DNA of 64,000 nt, taken from positions 1,369,501 to 1,433,500 of the forward strand of contig NC_003063.2 of the NCBI RefSeq assembly GCF_000092025.1, read 5' to 3'. This DNA is from Agrobacterium fabrum str. C58 (lineage in GTDB: Bacteria; Pseudomonadota; Alphaproteobacteria; Rhizobiales; Rhizobiaceae). Made by a program: the position numbers and the translations under genes. Positions 19,768-28,199 of this stretch are shown in pieces; within the stretch, counting starts at the first letter, position 1; each line of letters begins with the position of its first letter. The notes below the pieces were generated by a model, which saw only the letters and a program-made list of their open reading frames with translations, was not told the DNA's origin and ran no database searches.

Positions 19768-20850
19768 TTAAGCTGCGTCTTCAATTGCAGCGGTCGGTTT
19801 GGCGAAGGCAAAGCCTTCGAAAAGTCTGCGTGCCGTTCTCACAAGCCCGGCGGTTATTGCTCCCTCCCGCATTTCCAGCTGCACGTCGAGGCGGCCGGCA
19901 GGGTGTTCGATGCTGATCTGGGTCGGTACGGAAAGGCGGCCTGCCAAATCGTAGGCAACCGAGCCTTCGGTCACGGCTGCGGTCGCGATGCCGACGGCGC
20001 CGGTTGTCGCCAGTGCGGGATGACATTCATTCGGCATGAAATATCGCACCGAAAGAGTGCCGCCCCTGCGGGCTGGCGCGACGAGTACCGGCTTTGGAAT
20101 GACCATGTCGGTGACATCACCCATGCCCATCAGCTTGCCGGCCTGAATGCGGATGCGGGTCATGCGCTCGATGAGATCGCTGTTGGCGGTGAGCGCCTGC
20201 GGGTCCTCATAACCGGTCAGGCCGAGATCGGCCGCGCGCATCAGCACCATCGGAATGGCGCAATCTATGGCCGTCACCTCCAAGCCGTCGATCATGTCTA
20301 CGGCTTTGCCTGTCGGCAGCAACCTTCCGGTTTTTGCACCTGCGGCATCCATGAACGTCAAGGCGATCGGCGCTGCGAGGCCCGGCACACCATCGATCGA
20401 AGCGTCGCCGAGATAGATAACCTCGCGGCCGCGGGTCGGAACCTTTGCCTCGATCAGCTTGCTGGTATTAACGTTGTGAATGCGCACAATCGTGTCGTTG
20501 CCATGGGCCTCGACAAGCCCGGCCTCGATCGCGAAGGGGCCGACGGCGGCCAGCATATTTCCGCAATTGGGCGAATAGTCGACATATTGCCTGTCGGTGC
20601 GGACCTGCGCGAAAAGATAGTCGATATCGGCACCCTTGACCGTGGAAGGGCCGATGATCGCCACTTTCGACGTGACCGGATTGCCGCCACCAATGCCATC
20701 GATCTGCAACGGATGGCCGGACCCCATGATGGAGAGGAGGGCCGCATCCCGTTCGGCTTGATCGCGGGGGAGATCGGATGCGAGAAAGAACGGTCCACGC
20801 GATGTTCCGCCGCGCATCAGCACACAGGGTATCTTGAGTAGATCGTTCAT
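19768..20850 (-). CDS. PrpF/GalD-family isomerase (4-oxalomesaconate tautomerase-like)
   Basis: Cytoplasmic PrpF-fold isomerase of about 360 aa with the two-domain diaminopimelate-epimerase-like fold. Marks are the opening IPCVLMRGGTSRGPFFLASDLP, IDGIGGGNPVTSKVAI, YSPNCGNMLAAVGPFAIE with the active-site cysteine, and the late domain MPNECHPALATTGAVGIATA with another. In Pseudomonas GalD this converts the keto and enol forms of 4-oxalomesaconate in gallate breakdown; PrpF relatives isomerise aconitate-type acids. Start 20850 (MNDLLK) is preferred over 20865. It leads the importer operon and is divergent from a LysR gene. Exact substrate is uncertain between these two reactions. Confidence 0.82.
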   Translation of the reverse strand: MNDLLKIPCVLMRGGTSRGPFFLASDLPRDQAERDAALLSIMGSGHPLQIDGIGGGNPVTSKVAIIGPSTVKGADIDYLFAQVRTDRQYVDYSPNCGNMLAAVGPFAIEAGLVEAHGNDTIVRIHNVNTSKLIEAKVPTRGREVIYLGDASIDGVPGLAAPIALTFMDAAGAKTGRLLPTGKAVDMIDGLEVTAIDCAIPMVLMRAADLGLTGYEDPQALTANSDLIERMTRIRIQAGKLMGMGDVTDMVIPKPVLVAPARRGGTLSVRYFMPNECHPALATTGAVGIATAAVTEGSVAYDLAGRLSVPTQISIEHPAGRLDVQLEMREGAITAGLVRTARRLFEGFAFAKPTAAIEDAA

Positions 20851-20869
20851 GGAAAGAAGCCTCAATCTT

Positions 20870-20888
20870 GCATTTGGCGGATCAATGC
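20870..20888. promoter_or_regulatory. LysR-type binding site candidate
   Basis: GCATT-N9-AATGC dyad that contains a T-N11-A core, in the 108-base divergent gap between the PrpF-like gene and the LysR gene. This is the classical shape and place of a LysR recognition site controlling the isomerase/importer operon. Confidence 0.55.
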
Positions 20889-20958
20889 GCCGCGTTGTTG
20901 CAATATGAGGAAAGAAGTATAATCTGTTAAATGCAATGTTCGGAGGTTTTATTGCGAT

Positions 20959-21855
20959 ATGAGCATCAATTGCGAAATTCTTGATTTACGGGCTTTTCAA
21001 GCAGTGGTTGAATTGGAGAGCTTTCACCGAGCGGCTGATGCGCTGCATATTTCGCAACCGGCGCTCACCCGGCGTATCCAGAAACTGGAGCAGGCCATCG
21101 GTGCGCCGCTTCTTGAAAGAACCACACGCCATGTCGCTCCAACGGCGATGGGCCAGGAGGTGATGCCGCTTGTCCGGCGCATGCTGGAGGAATTTGACGG
21201 ATCGCTTTTTGCAATGAAGGACGGTGCGCAGCGGCGTGGCCTTATTACCATGGCATGTGTTCCGACTGCGGCATTCTACTTTTTACCCACCGTCATCAAA
21301 ACCTTTAGTAAGCAATATCCGCATATTAGGCTGCGTATCAGAGACCTGACCGCAAACGAGGGCTTGCAGGCGGTTGCCCGCGGCGAAGTGGAATTCGGGA
21401 TTAACCTGATGGGAAATTCCGATCCCGATCTGGCATTCGAGCCGTTGATCGATGACCCATTTGTGCTGGCGATGAGGAAAGACCATCCTCTGGCGGCTTT
21501 CGAAACAATCCAGTGGGATCAATTGGAGCCACACCCTCTGGTGGTTGTCGATCGTTCCAGCGGCAACAGGACGCTTCTCGACGGTGCGCTTGCGCGGCAC
21601 AATCTAAAGCTGAACTGGTTTTACGAGGTGACTCACCTCAACACGTCGCTCGGACTCGTCGAAGCCGGGCTGGGGATTTCCGTGCTGCCGCGATTGGCCA
21701 CCCCGCAGGATGAGCACCCTTTCCTCGTCACGCGACCGATCGTCAATCCCGTCGTGTCGCGAACGATCGGTATTGTGCAAAGGCGCAGCAGCGCGCTGTC
21801 TCCGGCTGCGGAAAAATTCGTGCAAATGCTGTTGAAGACCTGGAAAACACCCTGA
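20959..21855 (+). CDS. LysR-family transcriptional regulator
   Basis: 298 aa. The N-terminal winged helix-turn-helix covers residues 8-65 (DLRAFQAVVELESFHRAADALHISQPALTRRIQKLE), and the C-terminal substrate-binding domain runs from about residue 92 (RGLITMACVPTAAFYFLP). It is divergent from the PrpF-like isomerase and TauABC-like importer and shares their 108-base control region, so it most likely activates that operon in answer to the imported acid. The protein belongs to the group of LysR regulators with WDQLEPHPLVVV-like middle sequence, often linked to aromatic-acid genes. Confidence 0.93.
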   Translation: MSINCEILDLRAFQAVVELESFHRAADALHISQPALTRRIQKLEQAIGAPLLERTTRHVAPTAMGQEVMPLVRRMLEEFDGSLFAMKDGAQRRGLITMACVPTAAFYFLPTVIKTFSKQYPHIRLRIRDLTANEGLQAVARGEVEFGINLMGNSDPDLAFEPLIDDPFVLAMRKDHPLAAFETIQWDQLEPHPLVVVDRSSGNRTLLDGALARHNLKLNWFYEVTHLNTSLGLVEAGLGISVLPRLATPQDEHPFLVTRPIVNPVVSRTIGIVQRRSSALSPAAEKFVQMLLKTWKTP

Positions 21856-21946
21856 ATGGTGCGTTGCGCTCCATCAGCCTGTGGTCAACTTCTTCCTCGT
21901 CCATCAGCAGTGCTGGACAGAAACTGGTGGGCTGGGAAGCTGGCTT

Positions 21947-22561
21947 TCACAGCGCCTGCGCCCATTCATGGCCGGGATGCAGGAGCTCAAGGCAATTCCG
22001 CAGCCACCGGCGTTCCGACAGGAGCAGTTTCGGGTGTGCATTTACGAAATCCTGCTCGTCCTTGGGACGCCGGTGCTTCGCCTTGAAGAGAAGCACTGCG
22101 GATGGGTTGAGGTAAGGAATGCCGTCGGCTGTCAGCGCAACCATGTCGGTGCGGGGTCGTGTAATTTCCGGATTCCTCTTGTAGGCCCAGGTATCATCCG
22201 TTCCGGGCTCGATCATCATATCGACGCGCCAGCACTTGGCAGTGCGATCGAAACACCAGATCTGGAAAATCTCCGAGGCCGGTTGCCGATCCGGCGGGAG
22301 CCGTTCGAGAACGCCGTCATTGACGGTGTAGAATTCCATCTCACTCAGTTCACGCCGGAAGATTTCCAGATCTTCACGCAGCACCGTGAATTCAAGGTCG
22401 TCATGTTCGCGCATCGTGCTTCCGTGCCACAGGTCGAGAGCCCAGCCGCCAACGATGCACCAGGGTCTCGATATGCCGCTCAACCGCCGGGAAAGCTCGG
22501 CAGGGCTCCAGGGTTCCCACGCATCCTGGTCCGGCAACATCCGGTGATTGTTCATGATCAT
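21947..22561 (-). CDS. Nucleotidyltransferase-like protein, aminoglycoside adenylyltransferase (AadB-like) family
   Basis: About 204 aa. The segment WCIVGGWALDLWHGS then REHDDLEFTVLRED matches the GGWALD...DD nucleotidyltransferase core of AadB/ANT(2'')-like proteins, with the metal-binding acidic pair in HDDLE. A second acidic residue comes in WRVDMMIEP. Such chromosomal homologues occur in many soil bacteria and are not proof of drug resistance; natural substrate unknown. Two starts, ATG 22561 and ATG 22555, are possible; GAGAGA lies ahead of the first. It is followed upstream by the MocR gene on the same strand, 34 bases away. Confidence 0.75.
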   Translation of the reverse strand: MIMNNHRMLPDQDAWEPWSPAELSRRLSGISRPWCIVGGWALDLWHGSTMREHDDLEFTVLREDLEIFRRELSEMEFYTVNDGVLERLPPDRQPASEIFQIWCFDRTAKCWRVDMMIEPGTDDTWAYKRNPEITRPRTDMVALTADGIPYLNPSAVLLFKAKHRRPKDEQDFVNAHPKLLLSERRWLRNCLELLHPGHEWAQAL

Positions 22562-22595
22562 AGGGTCTCTCTTGCCTGATTTCGGTCCGGTGGCG

Positions 22596-23942
22596 TCAGG
22601 CCCGCCGCCTCAGCAGTCCCGCCAGGACAGTCAGTGCCCCGGTCAGGTCATCGAATGACGGGCCGCCGAGGCAAAACCGGATGCCGCTTGCCTGATCTTC
22701 CGTATCCGCCATCATGGAATCAGGCGCGGTCAGCCTTATGCCGCTTGCCGCGGCGGCGGATACGAAGTCCTTGGAGGCAGCACGCTGCATCGGCAACCAG
22801 ACATTGTATGCATCGGGATGCGAAACAAGCTCGCTCGCACCCAGCAGGGAAACCGCAAGGCTGGAGCGTCGCCGCGCCTCGTGGCGCAGATCACGCTGGA
22901 TCGATGAGATGACGTCGGTGGTCAGCCAGTCCTCAACCACCGCACAGGAAAGGGCGGAGGGGGCCATCGGCGCATCCTGCAAGAAGTTTTCTGCGGCATC
23001 CTTCTGTCCCGCTGGCAGCGCCAGTACCCCGATCTGCAAACCGGGGCCGAGCGATTTGGACAAGCCATTCACATGAAACGAAATGTCAGGCGCCAATGCC
23101 GCCAATGGGCTGAAACCCGGGTCGGATGCGGCATAAACGCCGTCCTCGATGATCCAGGCACCGGCCCGGCGACAAATATCCACGATGGCATGTCGCCGCG
23201 CCATACCCATGGTGGCGGTAGTCGGATTATGCAACGTCGGCGTCAGATAGATCGCCCTGACACCACCCGGTTTCATGCCAGCAAGCGCTTCCGCAAGTGC
23301 CTCCGGCACCATCCCTTCGGCATCGATCTCCACACCCCGCACCCTGCACCCTTTACGCCGAAGCAGCGCGAGCGCGCCGGGATAGGTGATCCGCTCGGTC
23401 AGCAGCAGACCATCCTTGCCGCAGGTAAGATCGAAGGCCAATGACAGTGCCTGGCGGGCACCGCTCGTCAGCACCAGATGCGATGGATCGACGGACAGGG
23501 CCTGCGTCGCGAGCCAACGGGCCAGAACACGCCGGTGTTCCACATGCCCGACGGGCGGAGCATAGAGATTGAAATGATCCGCATCGATCTTGCGCGCGAT
23601 GCCGGTCAGTGTTTTTGCCAGAATACGGGCGTTGAGCGTGGCCGGCGGCGCGTTGGACGAGAGGTCGATCTGCCGGTCGTTATGTGCTTCCTGAAGCGCG
23701 ACGAATGTTCCCCGACCCTTGACGCTGCGCGTCAGGCCGCGCCGTTCCAGAACGGCATAGGCCTTCGTCACCGTGCCGAGACCCACGCCCAGTTTCCACG
23801 CGAGGTCACGATGGGCCGGCAGGCGGGCACCGCCCGTCAACCTTCCCTCGATGATATCGTCGGCAAGTGCCAGCACCAGCCGTTCGGCGGCATTCGCCTC
23901 GATATCTGCAAGGCGAGGTACCCAGGGGGATTGCAGCAACAC
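22596..23942 (-). CDS. MocR-type regulator (GntR DNA-binding domain fused to PLP aminotransferase-like domain)
   Basis: 448 aa. Residues 15-80 form a GntR winged helix (ADDIIEGRLTGGARLPAHRD, LGVGLGTVTKAYAVLERRGL). The rest is an aminotransferase class I-like domain with the PLP lysine in NGLSKSLGPGLQIG and a YLTPTLHNPT segment. MocR proteins sense PLP or amino compounds rather than catalyse transamination. It starts at GTG 23942 with GAGG ahead. It is divergent from the VOC-LysE-PhzF-NudK operon and shares a control region with conspicuous GTGT/ACAC repeats, so it probably controls that operon. Confidence 0.9.
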   Translation of the reverse strand: MLLQSPWVPRLADIEANAAERLVLALADDIIEGRLTGGARLPAHRDLAWKLGVGLGTVTKAYAVLERRGLTRSVKGRGTFVALQEAHNDRQIDLSSNAPPATLNARILAKTLTGIARKIDADHFNLYAPPVGHVEHRRVLARWLATQALSVDPSHLVLTSGARQALSLAFDLTCGKDGLLLTERITYPGALALLRRKGCRVRGVEIDAEGMVPEALAEALAGMKPGGVRAIYLTPTLHNPTTATMGMARRHAIVDICRRAGAWIIEDGVYAASDPGFSPLAALAPDISFHVNGLSKSLGPGLQIGVLALPAGQKDAAENFLQDAPMAPSALSCAVVEDWLTTDVISSIQRDLRHEARRRSSLAVSLLGASELVSHPDAYNVWLPMQRAASKDFVSAAAASGIRLTAPDSMMADTEDQASGIRFCLGGPSFDDLTGALTVLAGLLRRRA

Positions 23943-23960
23943 GATCTCAACCTCGTTAAA

Positions 23961-24000
23961 AGTGTCACGTTACACTATTTAGATAACCAAGAAGTGTAAC
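23961..24000. promoter_or_regulatory. Candidate MocR binding region
   Basis: AGTGTCACGTTACACT at 23961-23976 is a near-perfect dyad (14 of 16 positions symmetric around ACGT). A further half-site AGTGTAAC lies at 23993-24000, 32 bases from the start of the dyad. MocR regulators typically bind one inverted pair plus a direct repeat of the same half-site in the divergent gap, which fits here. Confidence 0.6.
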
Positions 24001-24077
24001 ATAGGCTATGAGGGCGCTGAATGAAATCCACACTTTGCAACAGGCGACAGCCATATGGCGGGCGCATCGAGGTTTAA

Positions 24078-24482
24078 ATGTTCAGCCACGTAACCGTCGG
24101 AACGGATGATCTTCAGCGGGCGGGACGTTTCTATGATGCCGTGCTCGCGCCGCTTGGCCTGATACGCCGGACCATCACACCCGATGGCGGACCTGCGGCA
24201 CTTTGCTGGGTGGCAACGCACGCCCCATTGCCGCGTTTTTACGTCTATAGCCCCTTCAATGGCGAGGCGGCGACGGCTGGCAATGGTGGCATGGTCGCCT
24301 TTCTCGCGCCATCGAAAGGGGCGGTGAACAACGCCTATGCTGGCGGTTTGGCTCATGGTGGAACCGACGAAGGTGGTCCAGGCCCACGCCCGCATTATGG
24401 CGATGGTTATTTCGGCGCCTATCTGCGTGATCCCGATGGGAACAAGGTCCATATCGTCCATCGCGGTGATCTCCCGCACTAG
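24078..24482 (+). CDS. VOC-family protein (glyoxalase/dioxygenase fold)
   Basis: 134 aa, a single vicinal-oxygen-chelate domain. It opens FSHVTVGTDDLQRAGRFYDAV and ends YFGAYLRDPDGNKVHIVH, the classic VOC frame; the first histidine (SHV) and the glutamate position may hold a metal. Function is not predictable: relatives include antibiotic-binding and lyase proteins. ATG 24078 has GAGG six bases ahead. First gene of the four-gene operon under the MocR control region. Confidence 0.85.
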   Translation: MFSHVTVGTDDLQRAGRFYDAVLAPLGLIRRTITPDGGPAALCWVATHAPLPRFYVYSPFNGEAATAGNGGMVAFLAPSKGAVNNAYAGGLAHGGTDEGGPGPRPHYGDGYFGAYLRDPDGNKVHIVHRGDLPH

Positions 24483-24513
24483 TGGGGAGCCATTGATTTC
24501 CGGAGAAGCCGAT

Positions 24514-25143
24514 ATGTTCGCCAGCCAGCTTGCCATCGTTTACGGCACGTATCTCATTGCCACCGCCAGCCCGGGGCCAAGCAACATGGCAATCATGGCA
24601 ACGGCGATGCGCGATGGCCGCCTGCCGGCTCTTGCTCTGGCGGCGGGCGTCATCACCGGTTCGCTGTTCTGGGCAATCCTGACGGCGACCGGCCTGTCCG
24701 CCGTGCTCACTGCCTATGCCCAGGCGCTTTTCGTCATCAAGATCGCTGGTGGCGCCTATTTGCCCTATCTGGCCTTCCGTGCCGGCAGATCGGCCCTCAA
24801 ACCGGTTTCCGATCTTGCAGGGATGACTGTGGAGCGCGCGGTGCCGCGCTATCGTTCGCTCTATCGGCAGGGGCTTTTCATGCATATCGGCAACCCGAAG
24901 GCCATTCTGTCATGGATAGCCATCATGTCGCTCGGGTTTCGCGCGGACGCGCCCGCCGGCATGGTGCCGGCAATCATCGGCGGCTGCGCCATTCTCGGCG
25001 TCACCGTGTTCGGTGGTTATGCCTTGCTTTTCTCGACCGCCTCGATGATTGCACTCTATACCAGACTACGGCGATGGATCGAATCCGTGCTCTCGGCGGT
25101 CTTTGCGGTTGCGGGTCTCAAACTGCTTGTCTGGCAGAACTGA
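24514..25143 (+). CDS. LysE/RhtB-family amino-acid exporter
   Basis: 209 aa inner-membrane protein with about six membrane segments. The start YGTYLIATASPGPSNMAIMATAMRDGR carries the family motif SPGPNN-like (here SPGPSN), followed by AGVITGSLFW and a FIKxxGxxYL-like stretch (FVIKIAGGAYLPYLAFRAGR). RhtB proteins export homoserine, threonine or related amino compounds. Start 24514 has GGAG ahead; a longer reading frame to 24337 would overlap the VOC gene. Export plus PhzF in one operon suggests handling of a modified amino acid. Confidence 0.92.
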   Translation: MFASQLAIVYGTYLIATASPGPSNMAIMATAMRDGRLPALALAAGVITGSLFWAILTATGLSAVLTAYAQALFVIKIAGGAYLPYLAFRAGRSALKPVSDLAGMTVERAVPRYRSLYRQGLFMHIGNPKAILSWIAIMSLGFRADAPAGMVPAIIGGCAILGVTVFGGYALLFSTASMIALYTRLRRWIESVLSAVFAVAGLKLLVWQN

Positions 25144-25199
25144 AGGCCACACCCTCCGCCCACGTCCGCCGGTTGATCCGAACTGAAAGAAACGATGTC

Positions 25200-26045
25200 A
25201 TGACCCTTGCTATTCACATGATCGATGTATTCGGCTCCGGGCCGCTTTCCGGCAATCCGCTGGCCGTCGTCACGGGCGCCGACAAGCTGACGACCGATGA
25301 AATGCAGCGGTTAACGCGGTGGTTCAACCTGTCCGAAACCACATTTCTTTTGCCGCCCACCGATCCCAGGGCTGACTATCGGGTCCGTATATTTTCACTC
25401 GACCGGGAAATGCCCTTTGCCGGACACCCTACGCTGGGCAGTTGCCATGCGTGGCTCTCCGCCGACGGTTCGCCCAAAAACGAAACGGCCATCATTCAGG
25501 AATGCGGTGCCGGGCTGGTCCCGGTCCGGCGCGCGCAGGGGCGGCTTTCCTTTGCCGCCCCGCCGCTTATCCGTTCCGGTGCACCGACGCCCGCCGAGCT
25601 GGAAGAGGCTCTGCAGCTATTGGGGATCGAGGCCCATGACGTCGTTGATGCCGCCTGGATCGACAATGGTCCCGGATGGCTGGGGGTCAGGCTCGCATCG
25701 GCCGAAAAGGTGCTTTCCATCGATCCGGTTCGCAGCTGGCCCGGGCGCATTGATGTCGGTGTGGTTGGCCCTCATGCGGAAGGCGGCGAGGCTGCCTTTG
25801 AGGTTCGTGCCTTCTTCAGCGATCATCTGGGCGCCATCGCCGAAGATCCCGTTACCGGAAGCCTTAACGCCTCGCTGGCGCAATGGCTGTTTGCCACGGG
25901 CATGGTCGCGGCAGATTATGTCGCCGCGCAGGGGACACGTCTCGGCCGTCATGGCCGCGTTTACCTGAGCCGCGATGAGACCGGTGCAATATGGGTGGGT
26001 GGGGAAACACGCACACATGTCGAAGGCCGATTGCTCGGCCTTTGA
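25200..26045 (+). CDS. PhzF-family isomerase/epimerase-like protein
   Basis: 281 aa, the usual length for PhzF-like proteins, with the diaminopimelate-epimerase fold in two halves. Motifs are IDVFGSGPLSGNPLAVV, WFNLSETTFLLPP with the catalytic glutamate, MPFAGHPTLGSCHAWL, and EDPVTGSLNASLAQWL. PhzF of Pseudomonas isomerises a phenazine precursor, but most homologues, as here, lie outside phenazine clusters with unknown substrates. ATG 25200 is the first plausible start after the LysE stop; its ribosome site is weak. Confidence 0.88.
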   Translation: MTLAIHMIDVFGSGPLSGNPLAVVTGADKLTTDEMQRLTRWFNLSETTFLLPPTDPRADYRVRIFSLDREMPFAGHPTLGSCHAWLSADGSPKNETAIIQECGAGLVPVRRAQGRLSFAAPPLIRSGAPTPAELEEALQLLGIEAHDVVDAAWIDNGPGWLGVRLASAEKVLSIDPVRSWPGRIDVGVVGPHAEGGEAAFEVRAFFSDHLGAIAEDPVTGSLNASLAQWLFATGMVAADYVAAQGTRLGRHGRVYLSRDETGAIWVGGETRTHVEGRLLGL

Positions 26046-26071
26046 AAGACAGATGAAAACGAGGTGACTTG

Positions 26072-26668
26072 ATGAATGACAGTGTTTACCGCCCAATTTC
26101 CGAACGCGTGTTGGCGGATGATTGGGGACGGCTGACCAAGTATGAATATGAACTCCGGCTGCGGGACGGAAGCTGGCAGAAGCAGACCCGGGAGGCATAT
26201 GATCGCGGCAACGGGGCGACTTGCCTGTTGTACAATCCGGCAAACGGCCATGTCCTTTTAACCCGCCAGTTCCGATTACCGGTTCTCTTGAATGGCGGTC
26301 TGGCATCGCTGATCGAGACACCGGCAGGACTGCTCGAAGGCGCGGAACCGGCGACGCGAATGCGTGCGGAACTGATGGAGGAGACCGGTTACGAGGTTTC
26401 CGAACTCAAGCACCTGTTTGATATCTATATGAGCCCCGGCTCGGTCACCGAATATCTCGCCTTTTTCCACGGCGAATATGCCGACACCCACAAAGTGGGC
26501 GAGGGCGGCGGCTCCGCTGACGAGGGGGAAGATATCGATGTGCTCGAAATTCCCCTGCCGGAGGCGATGCGAATGATCGACCGTGGAGATATTCGTGATG
26601 CCAAGACGATCATTCTGCTCCAGCATCTTACCATCCGGCTTTTACAGGAAAAGCACGGGTCGCTCTGA
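26072..26668 (+). CDS. nudK: NUDIX hydrolase, GDP-mannose pyrophosphatase (NudK)-like
   Basis: 198 aa. The NUDIX region AGLLEGAEPATRMRAELMEE aligns without gaps to what I recall of E. coli NudK (AGLLDNDEPEVCIRKEAIEE), and the next stretch LFDIYMSPGSVTEYLAFFHG and EDIDVLEIPLPEA also follow NudK closely. NudK splits GDP-mannose and similar nucleotide sugars into sugar phosphate and nucleotide. GAGGTG lies just before ATG 26072. Last gene of the MocR-linked operon. Activity on nucleotide sugars is a family inference. Confidence 0.85.
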   Translation: MNDSVYRPISERVLADDWGRLTKYEYELRLRDGSWQKQTREAYDRGNGATCLLYNPANGHVLLTRQFRLPVLLNGGLASLIETPAGLLEGAEPATRMRAELMEETGYEVSELKHLFDIYMSPGSVTEYLAFFHGEYADTHKVGEGGGSADEGEDIDVLEIPLPEAMRMIDRGDIRDAKTIILLQHLTIRLLQEKHGSL

Positions 26669-26783
26669 TCGTGGTCCACGAACATTGGTGGTTCGGGACA
26701 GGCGCGATCGCACACTCATGATCGACCAGAAAGAACGTTATCCGGCCCGGCGAAACAGCGCCGGACCGATCCAACGCCGGCGA

Positions 26784-27671
26784 TCATCTGGCGAAAAGAT
26801 TGGTGGCCATGTAGTCGACAAACGCTCTGACCTTTGGAGAAAGATATCGATTGGTCGGCCAGAGTACACAGAAGGTGCCCGTATCGGCCACGTAATCGTC
26901 CAGCAGCGAAACCAGTTTCCCCTCGGCGATTTCAGATGCCACGGCGAATGAAGGAAGACAGGTGACCCCGAATGATCGTTCCGCGAGATAGATCAAGGGT
27001 TCCAGCGTGCTTGCAACGGTCGCAACCGGCAGATCGATCCTGATCTCACGCCCATCGCGAACCAGCGGCCACGGTTCAAACTTTCCGGAATTCGCGAAAC
27101 GGTGGTGGAGACAGCGGTGCCGGGCAAGATCTTCGGGAACCGTCGGCCAGCCATGCGCTTCAAGATAGCCGCGTGCCGCCACGATCCTGTGTTTGAAGGT
27201 GCCGAGCTTGCGGCTCATCAGCCTCGTGTCCCTGATATCGCCTGTCCGGATGACGGCGTCGAACCCTTCTTCGATGACGTCGACCAGTCGATCGGTAAAA
27301 TCCAGGTCGAGATTGATGTCAGGATAGGCATCCATGAACGCCGATATTGTCGGCATCAGCAGCATGCCCGCCAGCGGAAGGCTGACGCGCAGCTGCCCGC
27401 GTGGAATGGCCTGCGATCTCGATAATTGCGCCTGGACGGTCTCATATTCCGACTGGATGCGCCGGCATGTATCGAGGAAAAAACCGCCATCCTCCGTCAG
27501 GGTCATGCTGCGTGTCGAGCGATTGAACAATCGCACACCCAGTTCGTCCTCCAGACGTGCGATAGCCTTGCCGACGGCTGATCCAGAGATGCCAAGACGA
27601 TGTCCGGCCGCCACGAAGCTTCCTGCTTCCGCGACCTGAATGAATATGCCCAGTGTTCCGAGTTTGTCCAT
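26784..27671 (-). CDS. LysR-family transcriptional regulator
   Basis: 295 aa. The helix-turn-helix lies at residues 5-62 (LGIFIQVAEAGSFVAAGHRL, SAVGKAIARLEDELGVRLFN), followed by the effector domain (PRGQLRVSLPLAGMLLMPT). The type (NRSTRSMTLTEDG, YLEAHGWPTVPEDL) is the CrgA/AaeR-like subgroup. It is divergent from the small monooxygenase-fold gene at 27796 and probably controls it. Whether it also acts on the carboxylase operon 760 bases further on is unknown. Confidence 0.93.
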   Translation of the reverse strand: MDKLGTLGIFIQVAEAGSFVAAGHRLGISGSAVGKAIARLEDELGVRLFNRSTRSMTLTEDGGFFLDTCRRIQSEYETVQAQLSRSQAIPRGQLRVSLPLAGMLLMPTISAFMDAYPDINLDLDFTDRLVDVIEEGFDAVIRTGDIRDTRLMSRKLGTFKHRIVAARGYLEAHGWPTVPEDLARHRCLHHRFANSGKFEPWPLVRDGREIRIDLPVATVASTLEPLIYLAERSFGVTCLPSFAVASEIAEGKLVSLLDDYVADTGTFCVLWPTNRYLSPKVRAFVDYMATNLFAR

Positions 27672-27708
27672 GATCTCTAATTAAGGAATTTTCTTCCGGT
27701 ATGTTGAG

Positions 27709-27733
27709 AATAGCAGCTTCTTTATCCGCTATT
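27709..27733. promoter_or_regulatory. Inverted repeat in the LysR/ABM divergent gap
   Basis: AATAGC and GCTATT separated by 13 bases, in the 124-base space between the two divergent start codons. It is a candidate binding site for the adjacent LysR protein, though the spacing is longer than the usual T-N11-A core. Confidence 0.35.
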
Positions 27734-27795
27734 TTCCTTTCGATATCCAGATGTGGCCGCGGCTGAATTGGCCGGGCTTCAAAATGGAGACATCT

Positions 27796-28149
27796 ATGGA
27801 AACGACACTTCTTGCAGCCTTCACCGGCTCTCCTGCCCCCACGACTTTCATCGTCAACGTCATACATGTTCATCCCGGAAAGCAGGAAGAAGCCTTCGCC
27901 ATCATTCAGGACGTCGTACACTACGTCGCCGAACGGAAAGAAGGATTCCTCTGGAGCAGCCTTGCAAAAAGCACGGACGGGCAGACGGTCGTTAATGTCG
28001 AGGCTATCCAGGGCGCCGGCAGCGTCGATGAATTCTTTAGCGATCCGGCATTCGTTGAAAAATTCCGCAAGCTGGACACGGTTTCGAAAAGCGAATTCCA
28101 TACCTACCGAGTCGATGATCTGGTTCTTCCCAAGCTCAAGACCGCGTGA
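27796..28149 (+). CDS. ABM-fold (antibiotic biosynthesis monooxygenase-like) protein
   Basis: 117 aa small ferredoxin-like alpha-beta protein. The segment TTFIVNVIHVHPGKQEEAFA, then VVHYVAERKEGFLWSSLAKS, DGQTVVNVEAIQ and FFSDPAFVEKFRKL fits the ABM/YgiN family: dimeric, cofactor-free oxygenases or degradative enzymes for quinone-like compounds. Start 27796 is chosen over 27784 because TGGAG sits seven bases ahead. Single gene with a 20-base palindrome some 50 bases downstream. Substrate unknown. Confidence 0.83.
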   Translation: METTLLAAFTGSPAPTTFIVNVIHVHPGKQEEAFAIIQDVVHYVAERKEGFLWSSLAKSTDGQTVVNVEAIQGAGSVDEFFSDPAFVEKFRKLDTVSKSEFHTYRVDDLVLPKLKTA

Positions 28150-28199
28150 CCGGCCTTACGACATCGGTTTTTAAGGAACGTGTCAGGTCGCAAGCTATG

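Noticed and set aside
18970..20841. Long plus-strand open frame opposite the binding protein and PrpF-like genes
   Set aside because: Same reason: the minus strand encodes clear signal peptide and PrpF motifs, and the plus frame reads like a shadow.
21947..22561. Acquired aminoglycoside-resistance gene
   Set aside because: The protein has the nucleotidyltransferase core, but there is no mobile-element context, and such chromosomal homologues are common and uncharacterised.
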